Part shown: positions 15,945 to 24,484 of the stretch, one piece after another
Position numbering within the stretch: position 1 is the stretch's first letter
Layout: each line of letters starts with the position of its first letter
Assembly (NCBI RefSeq): GCF_900156425.1
Contig: NZ_FTNO01000007.1
Location: 62,001 to 126,000 of the forward strand
DNA from: Haladaptatus litoreus
Lineage (GTDB): Archaea > Halobacteriota > Halobacteria > Halobacteriales > Haladaptataceae
Direction: 5' to 3'
DNA: 64,000 bases
Notes under the pieces: model-generated
Databases searched by the model: none
Told to the model about the DNA's origin: nothing
What the model saw: only the letters and a program-made list of their open reading frames with translations
Position numbers and translations under genes: made by a program

Positions 15945-17000
15945 CTATCGCTGTGAATCTCGCAAGATTAGCGGCTCAATTGCCAGAGTTCGCTTTGCGA
16001 CGGTAACGACTCGTAAGATATACGACGTGAACAGCAAAAAGGGTACCAACGTCACCGTGAACGCAGCACCGATCACCACCGTCATGTGTGCGACCCCAAA
16101 CGTCGTTCCGGAAAGCGTAGACCCTTCAACGACAGTGAGCATGACGCCAGCAACAACCAGTGCTGGAATCGCTGCATACAGAATCATCTGTGAGAGGCTA
16201 ACCAGTGCCCATTCGAAATACAGCGTTTTCACGTGCTCTCTCGCCGGCCCGAACAGTGCGAGGGCCGTCTTCAATTCGTCAAGGAGAGTGTTTTCTGGTT
16301 CACCGAGATCTTCTGCGTGATCGTGTGCGAGGCGCTCGACTTGGTAGATCTTCCAACCGTAGTTGTAGTTGAGTGCCGCGAAGAGCACGTCAAACGTACC
16401 GAACTTCGCACCGTTGAGTTGTTCGCGTACCGTTTCGGAGTTCCCGATCACGCTCTCGGTGAACTCATCGACTTCCCACTGGAGTTGGTCGCTGTCGATC
16501 TTACTCAGGCCGTCACGTACCGCGTTCGCACGCTGTTCGGCGACATTAACAAGCTCACTGAGAAACACCGATGGATCGGCCGGGCTCGGCGCACCAAGTA
16601 GCTCTTCCGCATAATCGCGAAAATCCATCGAGTTCTCCATACGGTCACGTTGCTCCCCCAGTGGTCCGTTCTCTTGAGACAATACCAATTGACCGATCGT
16701 TACAACGAGAGTAACCCCAGTGATGATCGCGCCAAGCATCGCCGAGAACATTGTCTCGATCGTATCACCCGAGCTGAGCTGTGGGACCAACGGTGGTGGA
16801 ATGACTGTCACGAGCGTGACGAACACGACGAACACTGCGAGTGCCAGTACGGCGGTAACATATAGACGGTTCGCAGCGAGCAACAGCCAAATCTTGAGTC
16901 GGCTCTCCCCAGCGCGCTCACGCATCGTATTCGCTGTGCTGACATCGATATCGGTGTCGACGTTCGTATTTGTGTCGCCATCAATCGATTCGGGACTCAT
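15945..17000 (-). CDS. Membrane protein with long soluble middle segment, unknown
   Basis: 351 residues. Two N-terminal helices (LYVTAVLALAVFVVFVTLV; MFSAMLGAIITGVTLVVTIG), a soluble portion of about 150 residues (SMDFRDYAEELLG ... EVDEFTESVIGN), then two C-terminal helices (QMILYAAIPALVVAGVMLTV; MTVVIGAAFTVTLVPFLLF). The pattern occurs in haloarchaeal proteins of unknown function. Its ATG overlaps the stop of the DUF4177-like gene upstream by four bases, so they are coupled. Confidence 0.7.
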   Translation of the reverse strand: MSPESIDGDTNTNVDTDIDVSTANTMRERAGESRLKIWLLLAANRLYVTAVLALAVFVVFVTLVTVIPPPLVPQLSSGDTIETMFSAMLGAIITGVTLVVTIGQLVLSQENGPLGEQRDRMENSMDFRDYAEELLGAPSPADPSVFLSELVNVAEQRANAVRDGLSKIDSDQLQWEVDEFTESVIGNSETVREQLNGAKFGTFDVLFAALNYNYGWKIYQVERLAHDHAEDLGEPENTLLDELKTALALFGPAREHVKTLYFEWALVSLSQMILYAAIPALVVAGVMLTVVEGSTLSGTTFGVAHMTVVIGAAFTVTLVPFLLFTSYILRVVTVAKRTLAIEPLILRDSQR

Positions 17001-17248
17001 GGCGGGTCCCGTTCAGCGTCGTTTACCCGAACAGGGCGCTCGAACACGAGATATTTGGTCCCACCATCGGTATAGGCGATCGTCTCGACGAATCGCCACC
17101 CTTCGGCGGCGAGTTTGTTTAACTCTGCTTTCGGATCCTCTGCTTCTTTTTTCGTTTCTCCGCGAGGCGGTCTGAGTGTCTCGTATTCCCAACGGTCGTT
17201 CTGATTCATCATCAGTTCTTCACCTTGTGATTGAATAACAGTATCCAT
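16997..17248 (-). CDS. DUF4177-like small protein
   Basis: 83 residues. The core RWEYETLRPPRGE ... ELNKLAAEGWRFVETI ... KYLVFERPV is the DUF4177 pattern (W-x-Y-x-T, LN-x-LA-x-EGW). Function unknown; often next to membrane proteins. It is the first gene of a two-gene unit, overlapping the membrane-protein gene by four bases. Confidence 0.8.
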   Translation of the reverse strand: MDTVIQSQGEELMMNQNDRWEYETLRPPRGETKKEAEDPKAELNKLAAEGWRFVETIAYTDGGTKYLVFERPVRVNDAERDPP

Positions 17249-17329
17249 TTTTGGATATCGTTCGTTTCAAGCGCTTACGTGCCGTTGTAGGCCATCTTGC
17301 CCAGCTCTCGGACGAATCTTGGCTACGGC

Positions 17330-17566
17330 TATCGAACTACCCTCTTTCGAATTGGATTGGGCGGTCAGCTCGATTATACAGAGCGAAACCTGATCAAAAA
17401 GTGGCTTCGTACGCTCAAACAGCGGATCGACCGCTTTCATACCTCGTGGGTGGGCAGTCGGCCCAGCGTCCAGCAATGGCTTGAACAGTTTGCACACTGC
17501 TGTATCCAGCAGAGGCCGCACCAATCGCTCGACGACCGAACGCCTGTCGAGGAGGAGCTAAACTAG
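17330..17566 (+). mobile_element. IS6-family transposase, C-terminal remnant
   Basis: The frame reads GLGGQLDYTERNLIKKWLRT, then RIDRFHTSWVGSRPSVQQWL and QQRPHQSLDDRTPVEEEL, the C-terminal end of haloarchaeal IS6-type (ISH14/ISH15-like) DDE transposases, including the last catalytic Glu. The N-terminal HTH and first two Asp are missing, so it is inactive. Terminal repeats were not found. Confidence 0.85.
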
Positions 17567-17811
17567 ACAGCCAATGGAGAGTAGAAATCAAATATCGAAT
17601 CATGAAATCCCGACGTTCCGATGCCAGAAGAACAGATCGAGGCATGCAATCGAGACATTCAGTAACGGAATGACCATGTGCATACCTCGGAGTATGGACG
17701 AAGAAAGATTGAGGATAGAACAGTGGCTGTCTGTAAGTTGGTCAGAATCATCTCAGAGCTGGCTGCAGGGAATTATATAGGTGTCAGCAACGTTGGGTTA
17801 GAGAGAAACCA

Positions 17812-19056
17812 ATGGTATCAGTGCTAACCGTCGCCGGGATAGTCGTCGCCGTATTCGTTGGCTTCAATATTGGTGGCTCATCGACGGGTGTAGCGTTCGG
17901 TCCAGCAGTCGGCTCACGTCTCCTTCGGAAGGCGACCGCAGCAGTCCTGTTCGTCGGCTTCGGTTTTCTCGGAGCATGGACCGTCGGCCGGAACGTCATC
18001 GCGACGATGAGCAGCAGTATCGTGCCGGCAACCCAATTCACGCCTGCCGCAAGCGTCGCCGTCTTGTTCTTCACAGGAGCGTCGCTCCTCATTTCAAATC
18101 TCTACGGCGTTCCAGCTTCGACTTCAATGACGGCTGTTGGCGCCATCGTTGGACTTGGCCTCGCGTCGAACACACTCAATCAGGCACTGATGTTTACTAT
18201 CGTCTCAGCATGGATCATCGCGCCGCTGATCAGCCTCGGCATCGGAATCGTGGTCGGGCGTTACTTCTACCCGTATCTGGATCGCTATGTCGCGTTCACG
18301 AAGTTTGATCTCCACTTCATCCAACTCGACCGCTCTGGGACGATTCCCCGCCTTTACCTGAATCCGAACGCGACACGGCAGGATATCCTTGGATCACTCT
18401 CGGTGGTCATCATCGCGTGCTATATGGCGTTTTCGGCGGGGGCGTCAAACGCGGCAAACGCTGTGGCCCCCCTCGTCGGCGAAGGGGGGTCGCTTACCGT
18501 CAATCAGGGTGTCATACTCGCGGTGGTGGCCTTCGGTCTAGGCAGTTTTACCATCGCCCGTCGCACGTTGGAGACGGTCGGAGACGATATTACGGAGCTA
18601 CCAATCCTCGCTTCACTGATCGTCTCGATAGTTGGTGGCACAGTCATCACGATTTTGTCCTACCTCGGAATCCCGGCGAGTCTCGCAGTAAGTACAACAT
18701 CGGCGATTATTGGACTCGGATGGGGTCGAGCAAGCCGAGCAGCGACACTCGTGGAGTTTGCGACGCCGGAACGTGAACATCCGGATTTAGAGGTCGCGAC
18801 AGGAGCACTGGTCACCTCCCGTGCTGAGGATATGCCTGCAAGTCCAACGATCGGCGATATTGCCCGTCACGAGGAACCGGCAGAAAAGCCGGAGGAACTA
18901 CCAGACGTGCCTGACGTTGGTACGGAGGGGCCAGCGGATCTCGATCAGCGGAGCCTGTTCGACTCAGCGGCGGCCAAACGTATCGTTACAATGTGGGTGT
19001 TGACGCCCTCGCTAGCGGTTGTTGCCTCCTATCCGGTATTTGTATTCCTGCTGTGA
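17812..19056 (+). CDS. pitA: PiT-family inorganic phosphate permease
   Basis: 414 residues. The PiT signatures are present in both halves: GFNIGGSSTGVAFGPAVGSR at the N-terminus and MAFSAGASNAANAVAPLVG in the middle, each with the GxSxxAxxxG-type loop; about ten hydrophobic segments. A charged loop (EEPAEKPEELPDVPDVG) precedes the last helix. Imports phosphate coupled to cations. Paralog at 39350-40528. Intact; monocistronic. Confidence 0.9.
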   Translation: MVSVLTVAGIVVAVFVGFNIGGSSTGVAFGPAVGSRLLRKATAAVLFVGFGFLGAWTVGRNVIATMSSSIVPATQFTPAASVAVLFFTGASLLISNLYGVPASTSMTAVGAIVGLGLASNTLNQALMFTIVSAWIIAPLISLGIGIVVGRYFYPYLDRYVAFTKFDLHFIQLDRSGTIPRLYLNPNATRQDILGSLSVVIIACYMAFSAGASNAANAVAPLVGEGGSLTVNQGVILAVVAFGLGSFTIARRTLETVGDDITELPILASLIVSIVGGTVITILSYLGIPASLAVSTTSAIIGLGWGRASRAATLVEFATPEREHPDLEVATGALVTSRAEDMPASPTIGDIARHEEPAEKPEELPDVPDVGTEGPADLDQRSLFDSAAAKRIVTMWVLTPSLAVVASYPVFVFLL

Positions 19057-19116
19057 ACGTTGCTTAACTGATCTCACGTAAACGAGATAGTGTATTCATT
19101 CTCCCTCTGGAATCCA

Positions 19117-19330
19117 TTAGATGACCACCTGCGGATTCAACTTCCCCCGTTCTAGCTCTCCTTGCTCACGAAGCTCCTCGAGTCGCTGCTGTACTGGCCG
19201 CTGGTTCATCCCAATCGTATCCGCAACCCAGCGAGCGGGCACAGCCGGAAATTTGGACTCACGAATCACTCGAAGAACATCGTCATCAGTAATCCGAACT
19301 AGTAGCCCCTTTTCAACGATTCTGCCACTG
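19117..19330 (-). pseudogene. Small winged-helix gene lacking its start
   Basis: The reverse frame ends VVI then TAA at 19117 and contains DDVLRVIRESKFPAVPARWV, then QRPVQQRLEELREQGELERG, a common haloarchaeal one-domain winged helix. Upstream the usual GRFAE start region is replaced and no ATG/GTG exists before the domain. Divergent to the histone-fold gene at 19365; the same pairing occurs at 55325-55645. Confidence 0.65.
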
Positions 19331-19364
19331 TTCTTTTGTAGTATTATTCCGTCTAAACGCTTGT

Positions 19365-19532
19365 ATGGCTGATTTGATCGTCAAAGCGGCAGTGAAAGAA
19401 CAGCTCGAAGGACAGAATGTTGCGAGTGACTTTTACGATGCACTCGATGAGGAAGTTGCGACGGTTCTCGAAAACGCCGCCCAACGGGCTGAAGAAAACG
19501 ATCGTAAAACCGTCCAAGCGCGCGATTTGTAG
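19365..19532 (+). CDS. DUF1931 histone-fold protein
   Basis: 55 residues: MADLIVKAAVKEQLEGQNVA, then FYDALDEEVATVLENAAQRA and the end NDRKTVQARDL. This is the compact haloarchaeal DUF1931 (NFYB/HAP3-like) histone-fold family. Likely a small DNA-binding protein; it is not the main histone. A near-identical copy (four substitutions) lies at 55325-55492, each beside a remnant of the same winged-helix gene. Confidence 0.85.
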   Translation: MADLIVKAAVKEQLEGQNVASDFYDALDEEVATVLENAAQRAEENDRKTVQARDL

Positions 19533-19589
19533 CGATACATTGCCACAAGATGACATAAACCTTTCTTGTTTGTTGCTACACAAACTTAT

Positions 19590-19738
19590 TCGCCCAGCAG
19601 TCAACCAGTTCCGCCGTGGAGAACGCGGCCCGAGGAGTGGACAGGGGACGTTCGATGAACAAGCGAGCATCTGCAAACCGTAAATATCCCAACACGGACC
19701 GGGAAGCCCCGCCGTTTACGGCGGGGAGGATGTCACAG
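19590..19738 (+). mobile_element. IS200/IS605-type right-end remnant
   Basis: Hairpin CCCCGCC-GTTTAC-GGCGGGG at 19707-19726 followed by GAGGATGTCAC is the characteristic right end of haloarchaeal tnpB-bearing IS200/IS605 elements, where the guide-RNA-like transcript ends. The upstream 110 bases resemble the tnpB 3' end but no tnpB frame remains. Confidence 0.65.
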
Positions 19739-19760
19739 GCAATGAATCACGGTCACAAAC

Positions 19761-20372
19761 TCAGTGATACCGTTGTTCGACCTCGAGAGTCTTATGTACA
19801 GCGTCGTCGAAGCGGTTCCGTAACTCGTCGCTGAAGTTCTGGATGTCGGTATCCTCTTGGACCACCTCGAGTGAGTCCCAGTCTCTCGACTCGGTTGCAG
19901 CATACAGCTGCGTGAATTTCTCTCCGTTGTTCCCGTACGCAATTACGATCACATACGGTTTTTCCTCCTCGACGCCCTCGACTGCATGTCTATCGCTCCA
20001 TTCCTCGATTTCAGTCACGCTTACTCGATCAAAGGTCGTCAGTTCTGCACTGAATTCACGAGCACCGAGACGGTGTATCAACTGTTCTCGATCCCATTCC
20101 CGGGTCTCTCCAGTCTCGGTATCAGTTCCCGTAACAGTCTCTGTTGTAATTGACTCGATGTTCCAGTTTGTGAGTAGTGGCCCAGCCATTTCCGCAGTCG
20201 TGCGTGTGCTAACGTCGCCCTCTTGAATGCGGTCTCCTTCTTGAACACGAATGTACCGCGGATTCGTTGCTGGAAGATCGATGAAAATCTCACCAGGGTC
20301 CGTGTTGACCAGTGCATCGACTCCATCGATCGTCCGGCGTTCCACCGTTTGCTTGTCATTTTCCCTTGTCAT
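19761..20372 (-). CDS. Acidic hypothetical protein
   Basis: 203 residues from ATG 20372. No membrane segments. Segments such as VDALVNTDPGEIFIDLPATN, EWDREQLIHRLGAREFSAEL and KPYVIVIAYGNNGEKFTQLY suggest a mixed alpha/beta soluble protein. Strongly acidic as usual for haloarchaea, so likely a real gene. I recognise no family. Its stop lies about 20 bases beyond the IS605 right end. Confidence 0.6.
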   Translation of the reverse strand: MTRENDKQTVERRTIDGVDALVNTDPGEIFIDLPATNPRYIRVQEGDRIQEGDVSTRTTAEMAGPLLTNWNIESITTETVTGTDTETGETREWDREQLIHRLGAREFSAELTTFDRVSVTEIEEWSDRHAVEGVEEEKPYVIVIAYGNNGEKFTQLYAATESRDWDSLEVVQEDTDIQNFSDELRNRFDDAVHKTLEVEQRYH

Positions 20373-20745
20373 GGTGTTGGTTTGGGTATTTTGGACGCCG
20401 AGAGTAGCAAGGCAGTACGTACGCTCCCGACTGAGAGGTCACCTGATAGTCGATACAAGTCATGATTACAGCAGTTACAGCCTTTCTTCACTCCCGAGTT
20501 CGGCCAGCAGTCTCCCCCCTCGTTTAGCATACTCTGGCTAGACGGTTCACTCTGTCGTCTATTAGTATCTCACAGCTTGGAATTCCCGTCTCTTTAGGTA
20601 CGACAGGATATCAAACTACAGAGTACCGAAAGAGTGCTATTGTCCTCCTCGACGTTGCCACGCTTAGAGCTGCTCTTATTTTCACGCTTTCCTTCACGCT
20701 AGTCATCACAGACAGGTCTACACTGCTGGGTGCCGTAGAAAGTCT
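20373..20745. other. Intergenic, no gene seen
   Basis: About 370 bases between divergent genes; no supported gene or repeat. Confidence 0.4.
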
Positions 20746-21408
20746 ATGAGTATTATCGCCGAGTTCACCATCGATTCCAACGAGTTCATGTTCGGTGCGT
20801 CGATGGCGAAAACCCCAAATACGACGATCGAACTGGAGCGCATCGTCCCGACGTCAGACGCTGTCATACCGTTCTTTTGGGTCGAAAGCAATGACTTTCC
20901 TTGATTCGAGACTCAAGTTCGTGAAGATCTCCACGTCGATGACCTCGTTGAACTCGATCGCATTGGTGACAATCGACTGTACCGGGCAGTCTGGACCGAG
21001 GAAGTGGATTCATTGCTGGAGGGACTTGCACAAACCGAAGCAGTCGTTCTCGAAGCTTATGGACGCGAAAACTGGGTGTTCCGGGTGCGATTTCAGAGCC
21101 ACGACCGATTAGCCGAGTTTTACAACCATCTCACGGCCGCTGATATCAATCTCCATTTGGACCGCGTCTTCTCCTTAACAGAGAAGGACAGTGGAGGCTA
21201 TACGCTCGGACTCACCCCCGAACAGCGAGAAGCACTCGTGATGGCATACGAACGGGGCTACTTTGCGACACCGAGCGAAATCACCCTCCAAGAAATGGCC
21301 GACGAGTTGAATATCTCGTCACAAGCGTTCTCGAAACGGATTCGCGGTGCCGAACTGAAGATGCTTGATCAGTTTCTCAACTCGATGGAAACCGACGCTA
21401 CTGATTAG
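20746..21408 (+). pseudogene. Bat-like (HTH-10) regulator with in-frame TGA
   Basis: From ATG 20746 the frame starts MSIIAEFTIDSNEFMFG, continues to FFWVESNDFP, meets TGA at 20902-20904, and goes on in the same frame with FETQVREDLHVDDLVELDRI. The remainder has the Bat sensor end (VFRVRFQSHDRLAEFY) and a full HTH-10 domain (LTPEQREALVMAYERGYF, ITLQEMADELNISSQAFSKR). Bacterio-opsin-activator-like regulators of this kind are about 215-220 residues; the total here fits. A single nonsense change separates it from an intact gene. A GTG at 21004 could restart a 134-residue HTH part. Confidence 0.85.
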
Positions 21409-21621
21409 TTTTACCCTCAACAATCGTTTACTGTCTAAGAGTCTCGGTAACAGTGTACAATCTGTCGTCTCTACGCTGCCGAAAATCGCTTACAGCTTGC
21501 CAGCACCTTATAAAAGAGTTCGTACAACAACCCCCGAGCAAAAATACGGTTACTCTATAACACCAAACTGGCCTTTGATCGATAATATGACCACCAGACA
21601 GAGACGGAGTACTCCCTACAA

Positions 21622-22011
21622 ATGACTTCAGATGAACTATCGAAGAGCAGTAGTACCACTCGACGAGACGGAGACGACCAGGGAACCAACCGGGTTTCTC
21701 TCAATACGCTATGTGATTTACTCGCAAACGCGCACCGCCGCCACATCCTTCTTTATCTCTCCGAACGCACGAGGACGACAATTTCCCGTGAGCAGTTGCT
21801 CGATCATCTTGCAGAAGTCAGCGATGGGTCACATGAAGACACCCACCGTCGACTCGCGATTCAATTGCAGCACGTCCATCTTCCAAAGCTCGCGGATCAT
21901 GGGATGCTTGAGTACAACGAGACGACACACAGCATTTCGTACAACGCTAATTCGCGCGTCGAAAAAATGCTTGACGTTGTTCGGGGAGTCTCCAGCACGA
22001 AAGAGAAATAA
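21622..22011 (+). CDS. DUF7344 winged-helix protein
   Basis: 129 residues from ATG 21622. Motifs: LCDLLANAHRRHILLYLSER, HRRLAIQLQHVHLPKLADHG, MLEYNETTHSISYNANSRV. The HRRHILLYL and HVHLPKLAD segments define the family. A charged N-terminus of about 25 residues precedes the domain. Converges with another DUF7344 gene at 22080-22460, 68 bases away. No HalOD1 gene adjoins it directly. Confidence 0.85.
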   Translation: MTSDELSKSSSTTRRDGDDQGTNRVSLNTLCDLLANAHRRHILLYLSERTRTTISREQLLDHLAEVSDGSHEDTHRRLAIQLQHVHLPKLADHGMLEYNETTHSISYNANSRVEKMLDVVRGVSSTKEK

Positions 22012-22079
22012 TCGATCGCCGTGACTGGTGGTACTCTCCGCCCGGACTACAAAGCTCGTGAGTGGTTCGCTTCGGTCAC

Positions 22080-22460
22080 TCACTCAGAAATATTGTCGGG
22101 ATCACCATCTGCAACAGCCTCCGCTACCACTTCGAAATGGTAGGACGACGTATCGAGCGTAACCATCTCTGATCGTTCGTCAAAGACGAGGATTCCAGCT
22201 GCCGCTAACTTCGGAATGTGTTTGTGATAGAGAGACATTCGGACGCGTTCGATGAATTCCGCAGAAACTGTCTCAGGAGACATGCCGGCTTCCCATTCAG
22301 CAGTCGTTCTTGCAAGTGTTTGAAGCTCAAACGGATGGTCGGTTTGATTGAGCCGATGGAGAATATACCGACGGCGAGGATGCGCAAGCAGTCGTAAAAG
22401 CTCTTTTTTCGAGAGTTCGACCGAACCAGTGTCAGTATGTTTGTCGTCGTTTGGTTGCAC
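22080..22460 (-). CDS. DUF7344 winged-helix protein
   Basis: 126 residues from ATG 22460. Motifs: KELLRLLAHPRRRYILHRLN, LARTTAEWEAGMSPETV, RMSLYHKHIPKLAAAGILVF. The AEWE segment and LYHKHIPKL are shared with the proteins at 7256 and 44866. Upstream sequence near 22745 resembles sequence near 27525, which lies upstream of another DUF7344 gene (27104-27442). Confidence 0.85.
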   Translation of the reverse strand: MQPNDDKHTDTGSVELSKKELLRLLAHPRRRYILHRLNQTDHPFELQTLARTTAEWEAGMSPETVSAEFIERVRMSLYHKHIPKLAAAGILVFDERSEMVTLDTSSYHFEVVAEAVADGDPDNISE

Positions 22461-22964
22461 GCTGAGTGACTACAGAGGAGCAACGCTATTTTTGAAGGAC
22501 GGTTGGAGACACAACCGCTTTAAGTCGGCAGTCGAACAGGGAGTCGGAATTTGGCAGTACCGGACGGTTGGGTGTATACTGGCGAATATTGATCAAAACA
22601 AAACCGTCTTCGCCGCGGTATTACGAGACCGAGGACATTCGTGACCATTCACAGACGCTCTGAGAGCTGTGTTATCCACTTTCTGTTCTGTAGAAAAGCT
22701 ATCGCGAATTAGGGCCAACCGGAGGGTAAGAGAACGAGGGAGTAACCTTGCACTGCCAGTGAATCCGGCTCAAGCGGCCCCTGTGTCAGAGGGACCAAAC
22801 ACACAGTGTATCAGTGTAGTTCCGTGCCGGAGAATGGAACCACAGCCGAATGTACTTGGCGGTTGGGGTGCAAGCGAAGGTGTGTTTTCACAGTGGCCAG
22901 TCGAAGGTTGCCTTCCTTATGTCGCTAGAGTTTGGAGCGGTGCAGGTCGCTCCCGGTGAGCGTG
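22461..22964. other. Intergenic, possible decayed sequence
   Basis: About 500 bases with no supported gene. A stretch at about 22752-22788 (encoding PVNPAQAAPVSEG in one frame) resembles 27525-27561 (PVIPVQATPPVSG), suggesting a shared decayed flank. Confidence 0.35.
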
Positions 22965-23056
22965 TTTAGCTGAATCGCAGGCGCTGTATCTCCCTCCCGC
23001 TCGCGTCATTCGGTGCTCCCTGCGGAAGGGGGCTTAGCGCCTGCAATTCAGCTAAA
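22965..23056. repeat. 92-base element with 21-base terminal inverted repeats
   Basis: Left arm 22965-22985 starts TTTAGCTGAAT and right arm 23036-23056 ends ATTCAGCTAAA; the 21-base arms differ at one position and enclose 50 bases. No coding capacity. Fits a miniature inverted-repeat transposable element or a large palindrome; no target duplication is evident by eye. Confidence 0.7.
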
Positions 23057-23130
23057 GTGGACTCGTTTATCATTTACTTTCAGAATTGGCCAGTTGATAT
23101 TTTAGACAGGCATCCGTCAGCAGTTAGCAA

Positions 23131-23601
23131 ATGTGTCTGGTGTATCGGCTCACGTTCCCCGCCAAGGAGATCGCCCTCATTAGTCCCTACCTCCATAAGT
23201 CGGATTCATATCTCGAATTCGCTACCCTCGGCGGGCCCTCTACTGAACTCTTTGCCCATTTTTGGGCATACGGTCCTGACCGCGAGTTGCTCGGCGATCG
23301 CCTCGCTACTGACCGAGCAGTAACAGAGATTTCTCAACTCACTCGGTGTTCCGACCGCATACGCTACCAGGTAGAATGGGATATGAACGCCGATGCAGTC
23401 GCTTCGCTCGAAGAGCTTGCAACGACACTCCACAATCAAGATGTAACAGTGCTGTTTGGGCGGGTTACACCCACAGAGTGGCACTGTTTCCTCCAATTTC
23501 CGTCTCAAGACTCGGTAATTCACTTCTATACCGAATCTACCGTTTCACACTCGAGACTTGATCAACAGACGGATCTCGAATTGAAGAACCACCAGTCCTA
23601 A
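23131..23601 (+). CDS. Bat-type sensor-domain protein without HTH
   Basis: 156 residues from ATG 23131. The whole protein aligns with 41531-42010 (shared VYRL, FWAYGxDRE.L, CxDR, VTVLFG, PTEW/PAEW and FP motifs) and resembles the N-terminal sensor half of Bat/HTH-10 regulators, but the HTH-10 domain is absent and the gene ends cleanly. Such a protein could bind a ligand and act through partner proteins. Upstream is the inverted-repeat element at 22965-23056. Confidence 0.6.
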   Translation: MCLVYRLTFPAKEIALISPYLHKSDSYLEFATLGGPSTELFAHFWAYGPDRELLGDRLATDRAVTEISQLTRCSDRIRYQVEWDMNADAVASLEELATTLHNQDVTVLFGRVTPTEWHCFLQFPSQDSVIHFYTESTVSHSRLDQQTDLELKNHQS

Positions 23602-23719
23602 GTTCTGAAAGAGGGGTGGAGTCGGACTCTCATTTCCTGTAACTTGGGTGTTCATCGTTAGGCAAGGAAGTCAACTCCTTATCGATACTCTCATACAGGC
23701 ACACCATATTTGCTAGCAT

Positions 23720-23911
23720 ATGGCAGAGTTTGTGGTTCAGTTGGACGAGCAGCCGGAACTCGAGGTTGATCATCTCGACGTTGGTGTCGAAGAAGACGTA
23801 ATCGCCTTCGACATCACAGGGACGATACGAGACGTCGACGATGAGCTCCTCGCTGAGCTGACGGACACAACACTTCGACCAACCGAGATTCACTTCACGA
23901 CGGACGAATAG
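23720..23911 (+). CDS. 63-residue acidic protein, unknown (intact reference copy)
   Basis: ATG 23720. Sequence runs MAEFVVQLDEQPELEVDHLD to LLAELTDTTLRPTEIHFTTD; no known family recognised. Predicted as alternating strands and a short helix. Three 3' fragments of the same gene occur in the window (5178, 13899, 44069), each convergent with a HalOD1 gene. Here the stop lies 14 bases from the end of the HalOD1 gene. The recurring link suggests a joint function or joint mobilisation. Confidence 0.6.
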   Translation: MAEFVVQLDEQPELEVDHLDVGVEEDVIAFDITGTIRDVDDELLAELTDTTLRPTEIHFTTDE

Positions 23912-23925
23912 CGCACAATCGACTT

Positions 23926-24282
23926 CTACTCGTCGTCGTCACTCAATGAGCGTTCGCTGTCTGTCTCAGCCTCGGTGCGGTGCAAACTAATCTTGCCACT
24001 GCTGTCGATCCTGACGTGATACGCGTCGTACTTGAACACGACACGCCCATCGGTGTCACGCGGTGTATCATTGGGTCGTGGCCCGAACAGTGCATCAAGG
24101 GCATCCGGATCGATGAACTCCGCGAGGAGCGCCAACTCGGCAGGATCGGCGTCATTGAGTGTTGCAACAGCTTTGATGAGTTCTTCACTGACGGTGTCCG
24201 TGAGTGGATCAAACTCCGTCTCGTAGGCGTCATCGTCTGACTCATCACGATTCTCGTCATTGGGGGATGTATGATTCGTCAT
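23926..24282 (-). CDS. HalOD1-domain protein (module with 63-residue protein)
   Basis: 118 residues from ATG 24282. Acidic N-terminus of about 25 residues, then TDTVSEELIKAVATLNDADP, LAEFIDPDALDALFGPR and VVFKYDAYHVRIDSSGKISL. Nearly the same protein is encoded at 43702-44055, and the upstream 190 bases are also similar (GAAGCAAG..., TGTTTCCAG, CTGGCTGTTTCACATG blocks), so promoter and gene were duplicated together. Convergent with the 63-residue-protein gene. Confidence 0.87.
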   Translation of the reverse strand: MTNHTSPNDENRDESDDDAYETEFDPLTDTVSEELIKAVATLNDADPAELALLAEFIDPDALDALFGPRPNDTPRDTDGRVVFKYDAYHVRIDSSGKISLHRTEAETDSERSLSDDDE

Positions 24283-24484
24283 GGTGAGAGAGAAGTAGAA
24301 ACTCTATGATGCGCCCCACATCCGCCATGTGAAACAGCCAGATTCGATCTGAAAGGTTTGCTTCCGCCGCAACTGGAAACAGACACACAGTGCGTCCTTG
24401 CTTCTTCGTCGAAGAGGACTACGTGCCAGTCACATAAATCTCTGGCTAAAAACCGGCTATTGATCACTATGAAATGCTGCGGGG

